From positions 1 through 64,000 of the forward strand of contig JAIXYI010000018.1 of NCBI GenBank assembly GCA_027490305.1: a DNA stretch of 64,000 nucleotides, in the 5' to 3' direction. The notes under the pieces are model-generated. The model was not told where the DNA came from and did no database searches. It worked only from the letters and a program-made list of their open reading frames with translations. This DNA is from Flavobacteriaceae bacterium (GTDB lineage: Bacteria; Bacteroidota; Bacteroidia; Flavobacteriales; Flavobacteriaceae). Shown here piece after piece: positions 8,731-20,850 of the stretch (its first letter is position 1; each line of letters starts with the position of its first letter). The translations under genes and the position numbers were made by a program.

Positions 8731-8762
8731 CAAATATATAATTAACCTCAGGATTAACCAAT
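8731..8762 (-). promoter_or_regulatory. Promoter of secDF
   Basis: The -7 box TATATTTG is at 8731-8738 and a -33 TTG lies 20 bases upstream (8759-8761). Both the motif and the spacing fit the Bacteroidota primary-sigma consensus. Confidence 0.65.
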
Positions 8763-8782
8763 TTTATTTTCCGCACACACAA

Positions 8783-8812
8783 AAAAGACTGGCTTTGAAA
8801 GCACAGTCTTTT
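8783..8812 (-). terminator. Terminator after mdh
   Basis: AAAAGACTG (8783-8791) and CAGTCTTTT (8804-8812), with extra pairing in between, form a stem ending in a T-run on the minus strand. It closes the gyrB-DUF6588-mdh transcription unit. Confidence 0.85.
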
Positions 8813-8832
8813 CCGGGTGCGTTTGATCTGTT

Positions 8833-9768
8833 TTAGCTCAATACCGCTTTCAGGTCACCATTCATACCGCGAACGGCGTCGGCGCTTTTGGCGAACAACT
8901 CTTTTTCTTTCCCATCGAGTTCTATGGCAAGGATTTCCTCGATACCATTTCGTCCGATGATACACGGAACACCGATGCAGATGTCTTGTTGTCCGTACTC
9001 CCCTTCCAGGAACACCGAACAGGCAATCATTTTCTTCTGGTCGTTCAGGATGCTGTCTACCAGATAGGCTACCGATGCACCCGGCGCGTACCAGGCTGAA
9101 GTACCCAATAATTTGGTCAGCGTGGCGCCACCTACCATCGTATCGGCTGCCACTTTCTCAAGCTCTTCCGCTGAAAGGAATTGCGAAACCGGAATACCAT
9201 TATAGGAAGCAAGGCGCGTTAATGGAATCATGGTTGTATCACCGTGTCCGCCGATTACCATAGCCGATACGTCGTTCGCCGGCTTGTTGAGTGCCTTTGA
9301 CAGGTAGTAACGGAACCGCGAGCTGTCAAGCGCGCCGCCCATACCGATGATACGGTTCTTCGGAAGGCCCGTCGCTTTCAGGGTCAGGTAGGTCATGGTG
9401 TCCATTGGGTTGGAAACGACCACAATGATGGCGTTTGGTGAATGCGCAAGCACGTTTTCGGCTACTGATTTTACGATACCGGCGTTGATGCCGATGAGTT
9501 CTTCGCGGGTCATACCGGGTTTACGCGGAATTCCCGATGTGATGACCACCACGTCGCTGCCTGCCGTAGCGGCATAGTCGTTGGTAACACCCGTCAATAC
9601 GGTGTTGAAGCCGGTATTGGTGGCACATTGCATGATGTCCATCGCCTTGCCTTCCGCAAAGCCTTCTTTAATGTCAAGCAGTACGACTTCACTCGCAATA
9701 CCGCGATAGGAAATCACGTCGGCACAGGATGCTCCTACGTTTCCGGCGCCTACTATGGTAACTTTCAT
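8833..9768 (-). CDS. mdh: Malate dehydrogenase
   Basis: A 311-residue NAD-dependent malate dehydrogenase of the LDH-like class, interconverting malate and oxaloacetate in the TCA cycle. It has the Rossmann motif GAGNVG at residues 7-12, the acidic residue after beta-2 (LLDIKEG) expected for NAD, the substrate-binding SSRFRYYL region and the catalytic GGHGDTTMIP motif. It starts 23 bases after the DUF6588 gene, which itself overlaps gyrB, so all three are probably one operon ending at the terminator at 8783. Confidence 0.96.
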   Translation of the reverse strand: MKVTIVGAGNVGASCADVISYRGIASEVVLLDIKEGFAEGKAMDIMQCATNTGFNTVLTGVTNDYAATAGSDVVVITSGIPRKPGMTREELIGINAGIVKSVAENVLAHSPNAIIVVVSNPMDTMTYLTLKATGLPKNRIIGMGGALDSSRFRYYLSKALNKPANDVSAMVIGGHGDTTMIPLTRLASYNGIPVSQFLSAEELEKVAADTMVGGATLTKLLGTSAWYAPGASVAYLVDSILNDQKKMIACSVFLEGEYGQQDICIGVPCIIGRNGIEEILAIELDGKEKELFAKSADAVRGMNGDLKAVLS

Positions 9769-9791
9769 GATAGTATGGTTTAAGTTGTTAT

Positions 9792-12762
<2,971 letters not shown>

Positions 12763-12774
12763 TCATTCACCGAA

Positions 12775-12782
12775 CAAATATA
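12775..12782 (-). promoter_or_regulatory. -7 box of gyrB
   Basis: Minus-strand TATATTTG matches TAnnTTTG and is 36 bases before the gyrB start. No -33 TTG is seen at the usual spacing. Confidence 0.5.
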
Positions 12783-12891
12783 GCAAAACAGACCCCGAAA
12801 CCGCCGTAAACGCGCTTATTTAAAGCAAGAAGTTATTAACATTTTTTGTGGATGTCGGCTGTGTTTACGCGCGCTCACGCCGGAAAAAGAC

Positions 12892-12914
12892 AAGCGCCGG
12901 AAAAACCGGCGCCC
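12892..12914 (-). terminator. Terminator after asnB
   Basis: GCGCCGG and CCGGCGC (12894-12900 and 12906-12912) form a 7-base stem with an AAAAA/TTTTT loop, followed on the minus strand by TTGTCTTTTT. Confidence 0.75.
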
Positions 12915-12940
12915 GCTTACAAACAAACTATATAACTACA

Positions 12941-14563
12941 CTAAACTCCCTCTGCGATAATCGATTTGGCGATATTCGTATCTGCCTGGATATGAGCGGC
13001 ATTTGCCCTTCCGCTCGGATCGGTGTTTTCCTGCCATTTCGGTATCCATTTCCGGACGGTCTGCGCGGCACTGACCTGTGGAAAGTGCTTGTGGAAGATC
13101 CGACGGTAATAGAACGCTTCTTTCGTGGTAGGCGTATTGTAGGGAAACAACTCGTCTGCTTTTTCGAATTCGGCATCGGTGACCTGTGAGGCCGCGAATT
13201 CAATCAGGGTATCGATCCAACTATAGCCCACGCCGTCGGAGAACTGTTCTTTCTGGCGCCACAATACTTCGTCTGGAAGATAGGGCTGCTCAGGCGTGTC
13301 GAACGCTTTCCGCAGGATGTATTTTTCGACACCGTCATAGGTCTTGGGCTGTTTTTCCTCCGGACGGATGGCCATCGCGACATCAAGGAACGCCTTGTCA
13401 AGGAACGGCACCCGCGCTTCGAGTCCGTGCGCCATGGTAGACTTATCGGCCCTTAGCAGGTCGGCGGTGAACAGTTTCTGCACGCGTTCGATGGTTTCTT
13501 TCTGGAAATCATCCGCAGTTGGGGCATTCCGGAAATAGAGGTAACCGCCAAATACTTCGTCTGCACCTTCGCCTGAAAGTACCACTTTGATGCCTTTTTC
13601 GGTGATGGCTTTCGCGAGGAAGTACATCGGTGTACTCGCCCGCACGGAGGTCACGTCGTAGGTTTCGAGGTGCCAGATGAGTTTATCCAGGATGTCAATG
13701 CCCTGTTCGATGGTGAAATGGATTTCATGGTGTTCGGTTCCGAGGAAGGTCGCTACTTTGCGGGCCGCTTTCGCGTCGGGCGCCTCCGGATCGAGTCCGA
13801 TTGAGAACGAATGCAACGTCTTCCCCTGTTCTTTCAACAACCGCGCGGCAATGGAAGAAGTGAGGGATGAGTCGAGTCCGCCCGACAACAACACCCCAAT
13901 TGGCACATCGCTCATCAGTCGTTTGCGCGTCGCCTCGGTCAGGGTTTCCCGAATGAGATCGAGGTTAGCATCGGCTACCGCGGTACGATAGTCTTCGTAT
14001 TCCGGACGGTAGTATTTTACAAAACCGGTTTTCGGTGTATAATAATGTCCGGGAGGGAAAGTCGAAAACGTCCGGCATTGGTCGGCCAGCGGTTTCATTT
14101 CCGACGCAAACCACACACGACCGCGTTCGTCAAGTCCGTAATACAAAGGTTTTACGCCCATCGGGTCACGGCCGGCAATAAAATCGTCTCCATCGATTAC
14201 GACGAAAGCGAAGTCGCCGTCCAGCATATGCACGAAGTCATAGCCGAACTTCTCATAGAGGTGCACGATGACCTCCGAATCCGACTTTGAGCGGAACGTA
14301 TGGTCTTTCAGGATGGTATCCCGCAGTTCCTGGTGGTTGTAGATTTCGCCGTTGTGCACCATCCAGGCCGACTTACAACCTTTGATGGGCTGACGTCCTG
14401 AATGAAGGTCGATAATCGACAGGCGTTCGTGGCTCAGGATATGGCCATTTTCGGTAATGTGGAGATCACTTTCGTCCGGTCCGCGGTGCGACATCCTTTT
14501 TGAAAGCTGCCGTACTAATTCTTCATTCTTTCCTTTTCCAATAATGGCTAAAATCCCACACAT
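12941..14563 (-). CDS. asnB: Asparagine synthase (glutamine-hydrolysing)
   Basis: A 540-residue two-domain enzyme that makes asparagine from aspartate, glutamine and ATP. Cys2 is the glutaminase nucleophile exposed after Met removal; the class II glutaminase domain shows SHRGPDES, HNGEIYNH and DGDFAF. The synthetase domain has the ATP PP-loop SGGLDSSLTSS and SGEGADEVFGGY. It is transcribed alone between gaps of about 170-200 bases, with its own terminator. Confidence 0.96.
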   Translation of the reverse strand: MCGILAIIGKGKNEELVRQLSKRMSHRGPDESDLHITENGHILSHERLSIIDLHSGRQPIKGCKSAWMVHNGEIYNHQELRDTILKDHTFRSKSDSEVIVHLYEKFGYDFVHMLDGDFAFVVIDGDDFIAGRDPMGVKPLYYGLDERGRVWFASEMKPLADQCRTFSTFPPGHYYTPKTGFVKYYRPEYEDYRTAVADANLDLIRETLTEATRKRLMSDVPIGVLLSGGLDSSLTSSIAARLLKEQGKTLHSFSIGLDPEAPDAKAARKVATFLGTEHHEIHFTIEQGIDILDKLIWHLETYDVTSVRASTPMYFLAKAITEKGIKVVLSGEGADEVFGGYLYFRNAPTADDFQKETIERVQKLFTADLLRADKSTMAHGLEARVPFLDKAFLDVAMAIRPEEKQPKTYDGVEKYILRKAFDTPEQPYLPDEVLWRQKEQFSDGVGYSWIDTLIEFAASQVTDAEFEKADELFPYNTPTTKEAFYYRRIFHKHFPQVSAAQTVRKWIPKWQENTDPSGRANAAHIQADTNIAKSIIAEGV

Positions 14564-14731
14564 ACTAATTCGCTGTTACTTTTTCGTTGAAGCAAATTTG
14601 AAGGATTACATTACGATTACAAACCAAAAAAGGACTATCTATTATAAAAATAAACAGTATTGAGCTAAAAAAGGAAAATTTATAAGTAACATACTGGCGA
14701 AAGTACGTCTCTCCTTACGAATTGTAACCCA

Positions 14732-15181
14732 TCACCCCAACACACGGATCGTAAACCGGGTCGCAACCATCTGGAACTCCTCGCCCACCGACCGTCCGAG
14801 GATAAGTTGCCCCAATGGCGCGGCGGGCGACAACGGAATGACGGTTTGGCCCTCGATGACCTTCTTAGGCAGTGCGGCTGACACAAACAATACCTGATCG
14901 TTTGCCGTAACGAGACTTCCCAACGCCACACGGGTTGGAATACCCGCTTTACGAATCCGGTCGAGAATGGCCTTCTGCTCCAAACATTCCGCGAGTTTGC
15001 GGTTGATTTTCTCCTGCTCGATGTGCATCATCGACAAAGCCGTTTCGTGTTTGTCGCCAGCCGAACCTTTGGCGTCGTTCCGTGAATCTTCCGACAAGGC
15101 GTCGATCATATCGCGGAAGGCATCGATGCGATCCTGCACGAGTTGCTGATAGTGTGAGAGTACGTGTTCCCTAAAATCCAT
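14732..15181 (-). CDS. GreA/GreB-family transcript-cleavage-factor-like protein
   Basis: A 149-residue protein with a helical, coiled-coil-prone N-terminal half (about residues 1-75) and a C-terminal FKBP-like domain reading IPLSPAAPLGQLILGRSVGEEF, as in GreA and GreB. The likely role is rescue or modulation of paused RNA polymerase. Start choice: the frame runs back to 15238, but that stretch contains the terminator of the upstream gene, so the ATG at 15181 is preferred. This puts the start codon directly after the terminator T-run. The acidic tip residues of true Gre factors are not obvious, so the activity could differ. Confidence 0.7.
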   Translation of the reverse strand: MDFREHVLSHYQQLVQDRIDAFRDMIDALSEDSRNDAKGSAGDKHETALSMMHIEQEKINRKLAECLEQKAILDRIRKAGIPTRVALGSLVTANDQVLFVSAALPKKVIEGQTVIPLSPAAPLGQLILGRSVGEEFQMVATRFTIRVLG

Positions 15182-15186
15182 AAAAA

Positions 15187-15207
15187 AAGGCCGTTTGAAG
15201 CGGCCTT
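15187..15207 (-). terminator. Terminator between the barrel gene and the Gre-like gene
   Basis: AAGGCCG and CGGCCTT form a 7-base stem with a 7-base loop. On the minus strand the T-run after it leads straight into the ATG of the Gre-like gene. Confidence 0.85.
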
Positions 15208-15227
15208 GTAAATGTGGTGATTGTTTG

Positions 15228-16931
15228 TCAGAAATCAAACTTATAATTGGCGCCCGCCATCACCTGGAAGGATTGCACCGGATAGTCTAACCATTTTTCA
15301 TAGGCCTGGTTGGCGATGTTGTTGAGTTTAAGGAAAGCCGACCAGCGCTCGTTGTGACGGTAACCTAGATGGGCGTTGGCATCGAAATAGGGATCAAGCG
15401 ATACGCTGGTGCCAGTATTGTCGATGTCAAAACGTTCGCCAGTGTAGAAAATCTTGAATCCCGCGTACCACTTCGAGGTGATGTCGACGTCCAGTGACGT
15501 ACCGAGTTGCAATGTGGGAAGGTTTGGTACATCGTCATAGCCATCAGCGTCGTATGCACTGAACGTACCGTTGAGTCCGAATGACACGCTTTTCGAGAAG
15601 TCAGCCTTTATCTCACCAAAGAAGCGGAACGTTTTCACGTCGTCATAGTCTATCGCAAAAGCATTGCCGTATTGATATCCTTCACGGTCGGGGTCAATGG
15701 TTACCGGTGGCAGCAACGAGCTATGGACAAACAGCGCCTTGTTTTTTTCGTTGAGGAAGGAACCACGTACGTTATACGATACCGTACTAGCCAATTTTCC
15801 TTTCAATCCGGCGAAAAGGTCGTACTGCCGATCGGTCGGAGCCAACACTACACCCGGCAGAATGAACGGGTTTTCAGCGGCGAAATCGCGGTAGGTATTC
15901 TGTTGCATCGTTCCTTCGGCCCCGGCATAGAACACCATCAGGTCGCCGACTACCTTCAACGAGGCGTTGAGGGCCGGGTAAAGTGCGAATTTGCTGTCAG
16001 TATTTTCCATATCCGCACTGTAGAAGGCCGCGATACCCAAGTCGATCGTCCAATCATTGCGGCGGATGGTATACGAAGGCTTGGCGCCGAAGTTGGTATA
16101 GCCGAAGTCTCCGAATGTAGCGGTGGTAGCGCCGAGATAATCGACCACCAGATCAAGTTTGAGGGCACTTTCGCCCATATCGAACGCGAACGATGGTTTC
16201 AAAACGATGCGATTTTCAGAGGCATCATAATCACTCCAGAAACGGTCGTACTTAAAGGAGGCTTCCTTGAAAAAGCCGCTGTTCATCCGAACACGGGTGC
16301 CGGCATACAGCTCATTGAAAGCGTGTTGGGGATCGACGGTATCATATAAATCGGGCACGATATTCTCAAGTTCGCGGTCAACGCCATACCAATTATAGGT
16401 ACTGGTCTTGAAACCTGCATCGACATTCCAGGTCATGTTGTCGGCGTTGTAGCCATAACCAAGGTCAAGTGACGTATCGGAGAATTTATCTTCCAGACGC
16501 GCTTCTTTGATACCGCCCTGCGACGAGAAATGGCGTAACATCCCGCCCACATAACTGTTGTCGTCGAGTGCGTGGTTGACAAACAATTCGGCATTGGCAT
16601 TGGAATAATTACCGAAACCAAGCGTCAGGTAGTTGGCGAACAGGCGGGCTTTTTCTTCTTTGTCGACCGCTGCCGCACGTCCCTTGGCGGGCGCGAAGGT
16701 CGAGGCAACAGGGAACGAGAAAATCTGGTATTTGATCTCTTCCTTGTCGGTCGTTTCCTCGTCGTCTAGCACCGGCGTTTCCTTCACTTTGAACGCATCC
16801 GAAATGGTGGGGGTATAAGGCTTGACGACGTTCACGACTTCGGTGCCGATGTTCTCGTCTTTCTTCTGGGCGGATACTAGCGCGGTTCCACCGAGCAACA
16901 TTGCTACTATATAAAAAGGTCTGAGGGTCAT
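15228..16931 (-). CDS. TonB-receptor-like outer-membrane beta-barrel protein
   Basis: A 567-residue protein with a signal peptide (cut near VSAQ) and a long series of alternating beta strands ending in the aromatic tail NYKFDF, as in outer-membrane barrels. It resembles the barrel half of TonB-dependent receptors (LKLNNIANQAYE near the end), but no plug domain is evident and the N-terminus instead has a short charged linker of about 80 residues. It starts 17 bases after the large TPR gene and is probably co-transcribed with it. The pair recurs in Bacteroidota as far as I recall; its function is not known. Confidence 0.8.
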   Translation of the reverse strand: MTLRPFYIVAMLLGGTALVSAQKKDENIGTEVVNVVKPYTPTISDAFKVKETPVLDDEETTDKEEIKYQIFSFPVASTFAPAKGRAAAVDKEEKARLFANYLTLGFGNYSNANAELFVNHALDDNSYVGGMLRHFSSQGGIKEARLEDKFSDTSLDLGYGYNADNMTWNVDAGFKTSTYNWYGVDRELENIVPDLYDTVDPQHAFNELYAGTRVRMNSGFFKEASFKYDRFWSDYDASENRIVLKPSFAFDMGESALKLDLVVDYLGATTATFGDFGYTNFGAKPSYTIRRNDWTIDLGIAAFYSADMENTDSKFALYPALNASLKVVGDLMVFYAGAEGTMQQNTYRDFAAENPFILPGVVLAPTDRQYDLFAGLKGKLASTVSYNVRGSFLNEKNKALFVHSSLLPPVTIDPDREGYQYGNAFAIDYDDVKTFRFFGEIKADFSKSVSFGLNGTFSAYDADGYDDVPNLPTLQLGTSLDVDITSKWYAGFKIFYTGERFDIDNTGTSVSLDPYFDANAHLGYRHNERWSAFLKLNNIANQAYEKWLDYPVQSFQVMAGANYKFDF

Positions 16932-16948
16932 GTGTGTGGTTTTGGCGG

Positions 16949-19900
16949 TTAGTTCTGCTGGATCGAGGCGTTGGTTTTGGCTTCTTCCGATTTGATACGG
17001 TCAAGCTCGGCTGTCGCTTCGGCGACGACATCCGGAAAATCCGTAAAATTCTTCACGACGCTGTCGAGTATATAAGTGGCATTGAAACTGTCTTTCAAAC
17101 CATAGAAATTCTTCGCCATGACGATGAGTCCTTTGCCTGAGAAATACCGGTATCCAGAGAAGTTCTTCGTCAGTTTCTCAACCGAGGCATTCGACGCTTC
17201 GAACTTTCCGTCTTTATTTTTATAAAAGGCATCATAATATTGGGCTTCCGCGGCCACCTCACCTTTGGCGATCGTGAGCAGTTTGGCATAGGCCGACCGC
17301 GCTTTCGCCTCGTCGCCCGAATTCACGGCCGAACGGGCAATGATGATCTGTGCATCGCTTCGTACTTTATCGTCCATTTTCGGGTTGGCCAATACCTTCT
17401 CGGCAGAGGTCACGGCGTTTATGAAGTCGTCTTTCTCGTAATACGACTTCATCAGGTTGGCCTGGGCGAAGGTGACGTTTTGTGGGAACTCTGCTTCTGC
17501 TTCCAATCGTTTTAACACCGGAATCGCTTTGTCGTAAGACTTTTGTTTCAGGTGTATTTCCGCCAATCGCGCCAATGCCTGTTCGGTGAATTCGCTTCGG
17601 GGTTTCGCTACGACAAACTCATAGTTCGGGATGGCGTTGGTTTCCAATCCGTCGGCATAATACAACTGAGCCAGGTAGAAATTGGCGTTCAGTGCGTGCA
17701 ATCCGTTCGGGAACTTGGCCAGATAACCCGAAAAACCAGAGATCGCCGCCTTGGCGTTGTTCTGCATATACTGTTTCTCGGCCGATTCGTAGGTGTCGTT
17801 GTCGAGTTCGGCATCGCTTACTTCTACATACGACAGGGTGCGCACCCACGCCGCGTATTCGTCTACATGCCCGTTATCGACGTAGATGAGTCGGGCCGTC
17901 GAAACCGCTTCCAATGCTTCGGGCGTATTCGGATATTCCGACGCTACCTGCTTCAGTTTCACCAACGCCTGTGCGTCGTTATCAGCGTTGTAGTAGATGA
18001 GTCCCTGACGAAGTACGGCTTTCGCCCCGTAGGAACTATTTTTATACTCCGATGCCAGTTTTTCGTACGCCTTGACCGCTTCTGTCGTTTTCTTTTCGGC
18101 TACGTAGGTGTTGCCCAATTCAAAAAGGGCATCGTCGCGGTACTGCGATTTCGGAAACGCTGCCACAAACTTGGTCAGGTCGTCGATTTTCTTCTCGTTA
18201 CGCCCTACGAAACCATAGCTGATGGCTTTCTGGAAGGCGGCGTAATCGGCATCGATTCCTTTCATTTCGATGGCTTTGTTGTAGGCTTCCATCGCGGGCC
18301 AGTATTTACCGGTCACGAACTGGCTGTCACCCAAACGCAGGTAGGCGTCGTTAAGGCGCACCTTGTCGTCGGTCGGTTTATTGACATACGCCTGGAAATT
18401 GGCGGCTGCCTGGTCGTATTCTTTTTGTTTGAAATAGGCGTAGGCGAGGTTGTAGCTGCTGTTCTTAAATTCGGGCGTCGTTTTTGCCTCATCGAATTGC
18501 AGGAACTGCTTGAAGCTCAGCAGCGACTCGGCAAACTGGTCGAGCACGTATTCCGTTTCGGCTTTCCAGAAGGTGGCACGGGCCGTGAACTTGGCGTCGC
18601 CGGGCGTTGCGATGGACTTCTTGAACATGGCCAGTGCGTCTTGATAACTGCCGTCGGTGTGCAGTTCGAGTCCGCGGTAAAAGGTCACTTTCTTATACGC
18701 CGCCTTATTGGAAACCGTTTTATTTTTCTCCAAAAGCGCGAGGGCTCCTTTGTAGTTTTTCGAGGTGATAAAGGAATTGACCAGCAGGTTCTCGATCTCC
18801 GGACGGTTCGGGTTGGCCGGATATTTGTCGATGAACCCTTGCAACACATCCGGGATGGGCTGATACGAATTGCCTATTTCATAGCTCAGTTTGGCATAGC
18901 TCAACCAGGCATCTTCCTGAATCTTAGCATCAAAATCCATTTCCGATGCATTCTTGAAGGCGTTGAGGGCCTGCTGCTTGCGGTCAGTCTTCATGTAGCT
19001 GTCACCCAAGTGGTAGTAGGCGTTCTGCGCGACACCGTCTTTCCCATCGACGATCTTATTGAACTGCGAAATGGCATTTTCGTAGTCTTTCTGCTGGTAG
19101 TAGGCGTATCCGAGGATGTAGTAATCGGTATTCGTCCACTTCCCTTTTTTCCCTTTGTATTCCTTTAGATACGGAATGGCCTCGGCGTATTGCTTTTGGT
19201 TGAAGTAACTCTCGCCAATGATTTTATTGAGTTCCGACTTTTCGGCCGGTGTCGATTTTACCATAGCAGTCTTACCCTGCTCAATGGCTTTCGCGAAGTC
19301 GCCTTTCTTGAAGCTCATGTCGGCCTGGAAATACGACATTTTGTCTTTGTATTTCTGCTGGTCTTCCACCTGCTCGAACTGCCGGCTTGCCTCTTCGTAG
19401 TTATCCGATTCGTAGGCCATAAAGCCCAGGTAGTACTTGGCCTGTGAGCCATACTCCTTCGAGTTCGAGACTTTATTGAGATAGGCCGTCGCCTGTTTTT
19501 TGTCTTTAGCGACGAAATACGAATAGCCTTTCTGGAAGTTGTAGCGATCCATTTGGCCGGCAGTCAGCGTGCTTTCATCTACTTTGTCGTACCATTCGAG
19601 AGAAGCCTTGAAATCACCCGCGTCAAAATAATACTCCGCCACTTCGCGAAACGCCTGGTTTTGCTTGGAACTGGTGGGGTAATTGGCTACGAAGTCTTCC
19701 ATGAGGGCATCGGCACCGGGCTGCTCCAGTCGGATGGCGCAGTTGGCGATGTAATAGGCACAATCGGCCTCTACTTCCCCGGACGGGTGCTGGTCTCTGG
19801 CTTTTTCAAAGAGGCGTTGCGCCGACTGGTACTGCTGGTCGCGGTACAACTCGAGGGCGCGGTCGAAGTCTTTGGTGTTTGGCGAATAGATGGCGGACTG

Positions 19901-19966
19901 CTGGGAGAACACCGGCAGGGAAGCTAGTCCTGCCATTAGGGCGATGAGCCGCGTTTGGATGCGCAT
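16949..19966 (-). CDS. Large exported TPR-repeat protein
   Basis: A 1005-residue protein with a signal peptide ending near VFSQQ, followed almost wholly by tetratricopeptide repeats (for example ALELYRDQQYQSAQRLFEKA, AIPYLKEYKGKKG and the AYYHLGDSYMKT type). The start is set at the ATG at 19966; the frame extends to a TTG at 19984 but that adds charged residues before the signal peptide. A -7 box TATATTTG lies at 19990-19997. TPR proteins like this act as scaffolds, here presumably in the periplasm, and the neighbouring barrel gene suggests an envelope complex. The lysine-rich C-terminus has no known domain. Confidence 0.85.
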   Translation of the reverse strand: MRIQTRLIALMAGLASLPVFSQQSAIYSPNTKDFDRALELYRDQQYQSAQRLFEKARDQHPSGEVEADCAYYIANCAIRLEQPGADALMEDFVANYPTSSKQNQAFREVAEYYFDAGDFKASLEWYDKVDESTLTAGQMDRYNFQKGYSYFVAKDKKQATAYLNKVSNSKEYGSQAKYYLGFMAYESDNYEEASRQFEQVEDQQKYKDKMSYFQADMSFKKGDFAKAIEQGKTAMVKSTPAEKSELNKIIGESYFNQKQYAEAIPYLKEYKGKKGKWTNTDYYILGYAYYQQKDYENAISQFNKIVDGKDGVAQNAYYHLGDSYMKTDRKQQALNAFKNASEMDFDAKIQEDAWLSYAKLSYEIGNSYQPIPDVLQGFIDKYPANPNRPEIENLLVNSFITSKNYKGALALLEKNKTVSNKAAYKKVTFYRGLELHTDGSYQDALAMFKKSIATPGDAKFTARATFWKAETEYVLDQFAESLLSFKQFLQFDEAKTTPEFKNSSYNLAYAYFKQKEYDQAAANFQAYVNKPTDDKVRLNDAYLRLGDSQFVTGKYWPAMEAYNKAIEMKGIDADYAAFQKAISYGFVGRNEKKIDDLTKFVAAFPKSQYRDDALFELGNTYVAEKKTTEAVKAYEKLASEYKNSSYGAKAVLRQGLIYYNADNDAQALVKLKQVASEYPNTPEALEAVSTARLIYVDNGHVDEYAAWVRTLSYVEVSDAELDNDTYESAEKQYMQNNAKAAISGFSGYLAKFPNGLHALNANFYLAQLYYADGLETNAIPNYEFVVAKPRSEFTEQALARLAEIHLKQKSYDKAIPVLKRLEAEAEFPQNVTFAQANLMKSYYEKDDFINAVTSAEKVLANPKMDDKVRSDAQIIIARSAVNSGDEAKARSAYAKLLTIAKGEVAAEAQYYDAFYKNKDGKFEASNASVEKLTKNFSGYRYFSGKGLIVMAKNFYGLKDSFNATYILDSVVKNFTDFPDVVAEATAELDRIKSEEAKTNASIQQN

Positions 19967-19989
19967 TTTTGTGTGGTTTTTCAAAATTT

Positions 19990-19997
19990 CAAATATA
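19990..19997 (-). promoter_or_regulatory. -7 box of the TPR/barrel operon
   Basis: Minus-strand TATATTTG matches TAnnTTTG, 23 bases before the chosen ATG, and supports that start over the upstream TTG. Confidence 0.6.
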
Positions 19998-20120
19998 GCA
20001 TTTCCTATAGGATAAACGGGAAGGAGTCAGGCTTTAGTATACACAATCGGCGGTGGATAACCCTCGAACGCAGAAACGGTGTTTATTTTCAACTATTATC
20101 GTCTGGCAGGTCCCGATGAT

Positions 20121-20151
20121 TTGGATTTTGCGCCCATCCGCCCTATTTTTA
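20121..20151 (+). promoter_or_regulatory. Promoter of ftsE
   Basis: TTG at 20121-20123, 20 bases, then TATTTTTA at 20144-20151, close to TTG-N(17-23)-TAnnTTTG. The start codon follows 15 bases later. Confidence 0.5.
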
Positions 20152-20166
20152 CCAAAAATCTCCCTC

Positions 20167-20850
20167 ATGCCCGAAACGGTCTTATCCCTCGAAAACGTCA
20201 GCATCCTCCAGGAAAAGAAAACCATCCTATCGGACGTAAACCTCACCGTTCGACAGGGTGAATTCATCTATATCATCGGACGCACCGGATCCGGGAAGAG
20301 CAGCCTTATGAAAACACTGTATGCCGACCTGCCACTTGAAGAAGGCAGCGGATCGATTGTGGGTTTTGATCTTTCGAAGATGAAGGAGAAAGACATTCCG
20401 TTTTTGCGTCGGAAACTGGGCATCGTCTTCCAGGACTTCAAGCTGCTGCCCGACCGTTCGGTAGAAGACAACATGCTGTTCGTTTTGAAGGCGACGGGCT
20501 GGAAGGAAAAAGAAGAAATGCAACGGAAAATCGACGAGGTGCTGACGGAAGTCGACCTGCGTGGGATGGCGCACAAAATGCCGCACCAGTTATCGGGAGG
20601 CGAGCAGCAGCGGGTAGCCATTGCCCGGGCCCTGCTTAACGATCCGGAAATCATCCTGGCGGACGAACCGACCGGAAACCTCGATCCGCAAACAAGCGTG
20701 GAGGTACTCAACACACTTCGGAAAATCAACGAGAGCGGCAAGACCGTCATTATGTCAACACACGATTACGCGGTGTTGCTCAAATTCCCTTCAAAAACAC
20801 TTAAATGTGAGAACGGGACGCTTTTCGAAGTCGTACAGAAAACCGTATAA
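20167..20850 (+). CDS. ftsE: FtsE-like ABC transporter ATP-binding protein
   Basis: A 227-residue ATPase of the FtsE group, which with FtsX activates cell-wall hydrolases at division. Walker A GRTGSGKSS is at residues 38-46, the signature is LSGGEQQRVAIARAL and Walker B IILADEPTGNLDP. The phrase FQDFKLLPDRSVEDN is characteristic of FtsE. The start is set at 20167 (MPETVLSLEN); the frame continues upstream without homology. ftsX is not adjacent. The 3' end overlaps the convergent membrane-protein gene by 50 bases. Confidence 0.88.
   Translation: MPETVLSLENVSILQEKKTILSDVNLTVRQGEFIYIIGRTGSGKSSLMKTLYADLPLEEGSGSIVGFDLSKMKEKDIPFLRRKLGIVFQDFKLLPDRSVEDNMLFVLKATGWKEKEEMQRKIDEVLTEVDLRGMAHKMPHQLSGGEQQRVAIARALLNDPEIILADEPTGNLDPQTSVEVLNTLRKINESGKTVIMSTHDYAVLLKFPSKTLKCENGTLFEVVQKTV

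Noticed and set aside
17543..19168. Plus-strand reading frame of 541 residues opposite the TPR gene
   Set aside because: Wholly antisense to a clear TPR protein, with a protein sequence of skewed composition (F, R, V, G rich) that matches no family. A codon-structure shadow.
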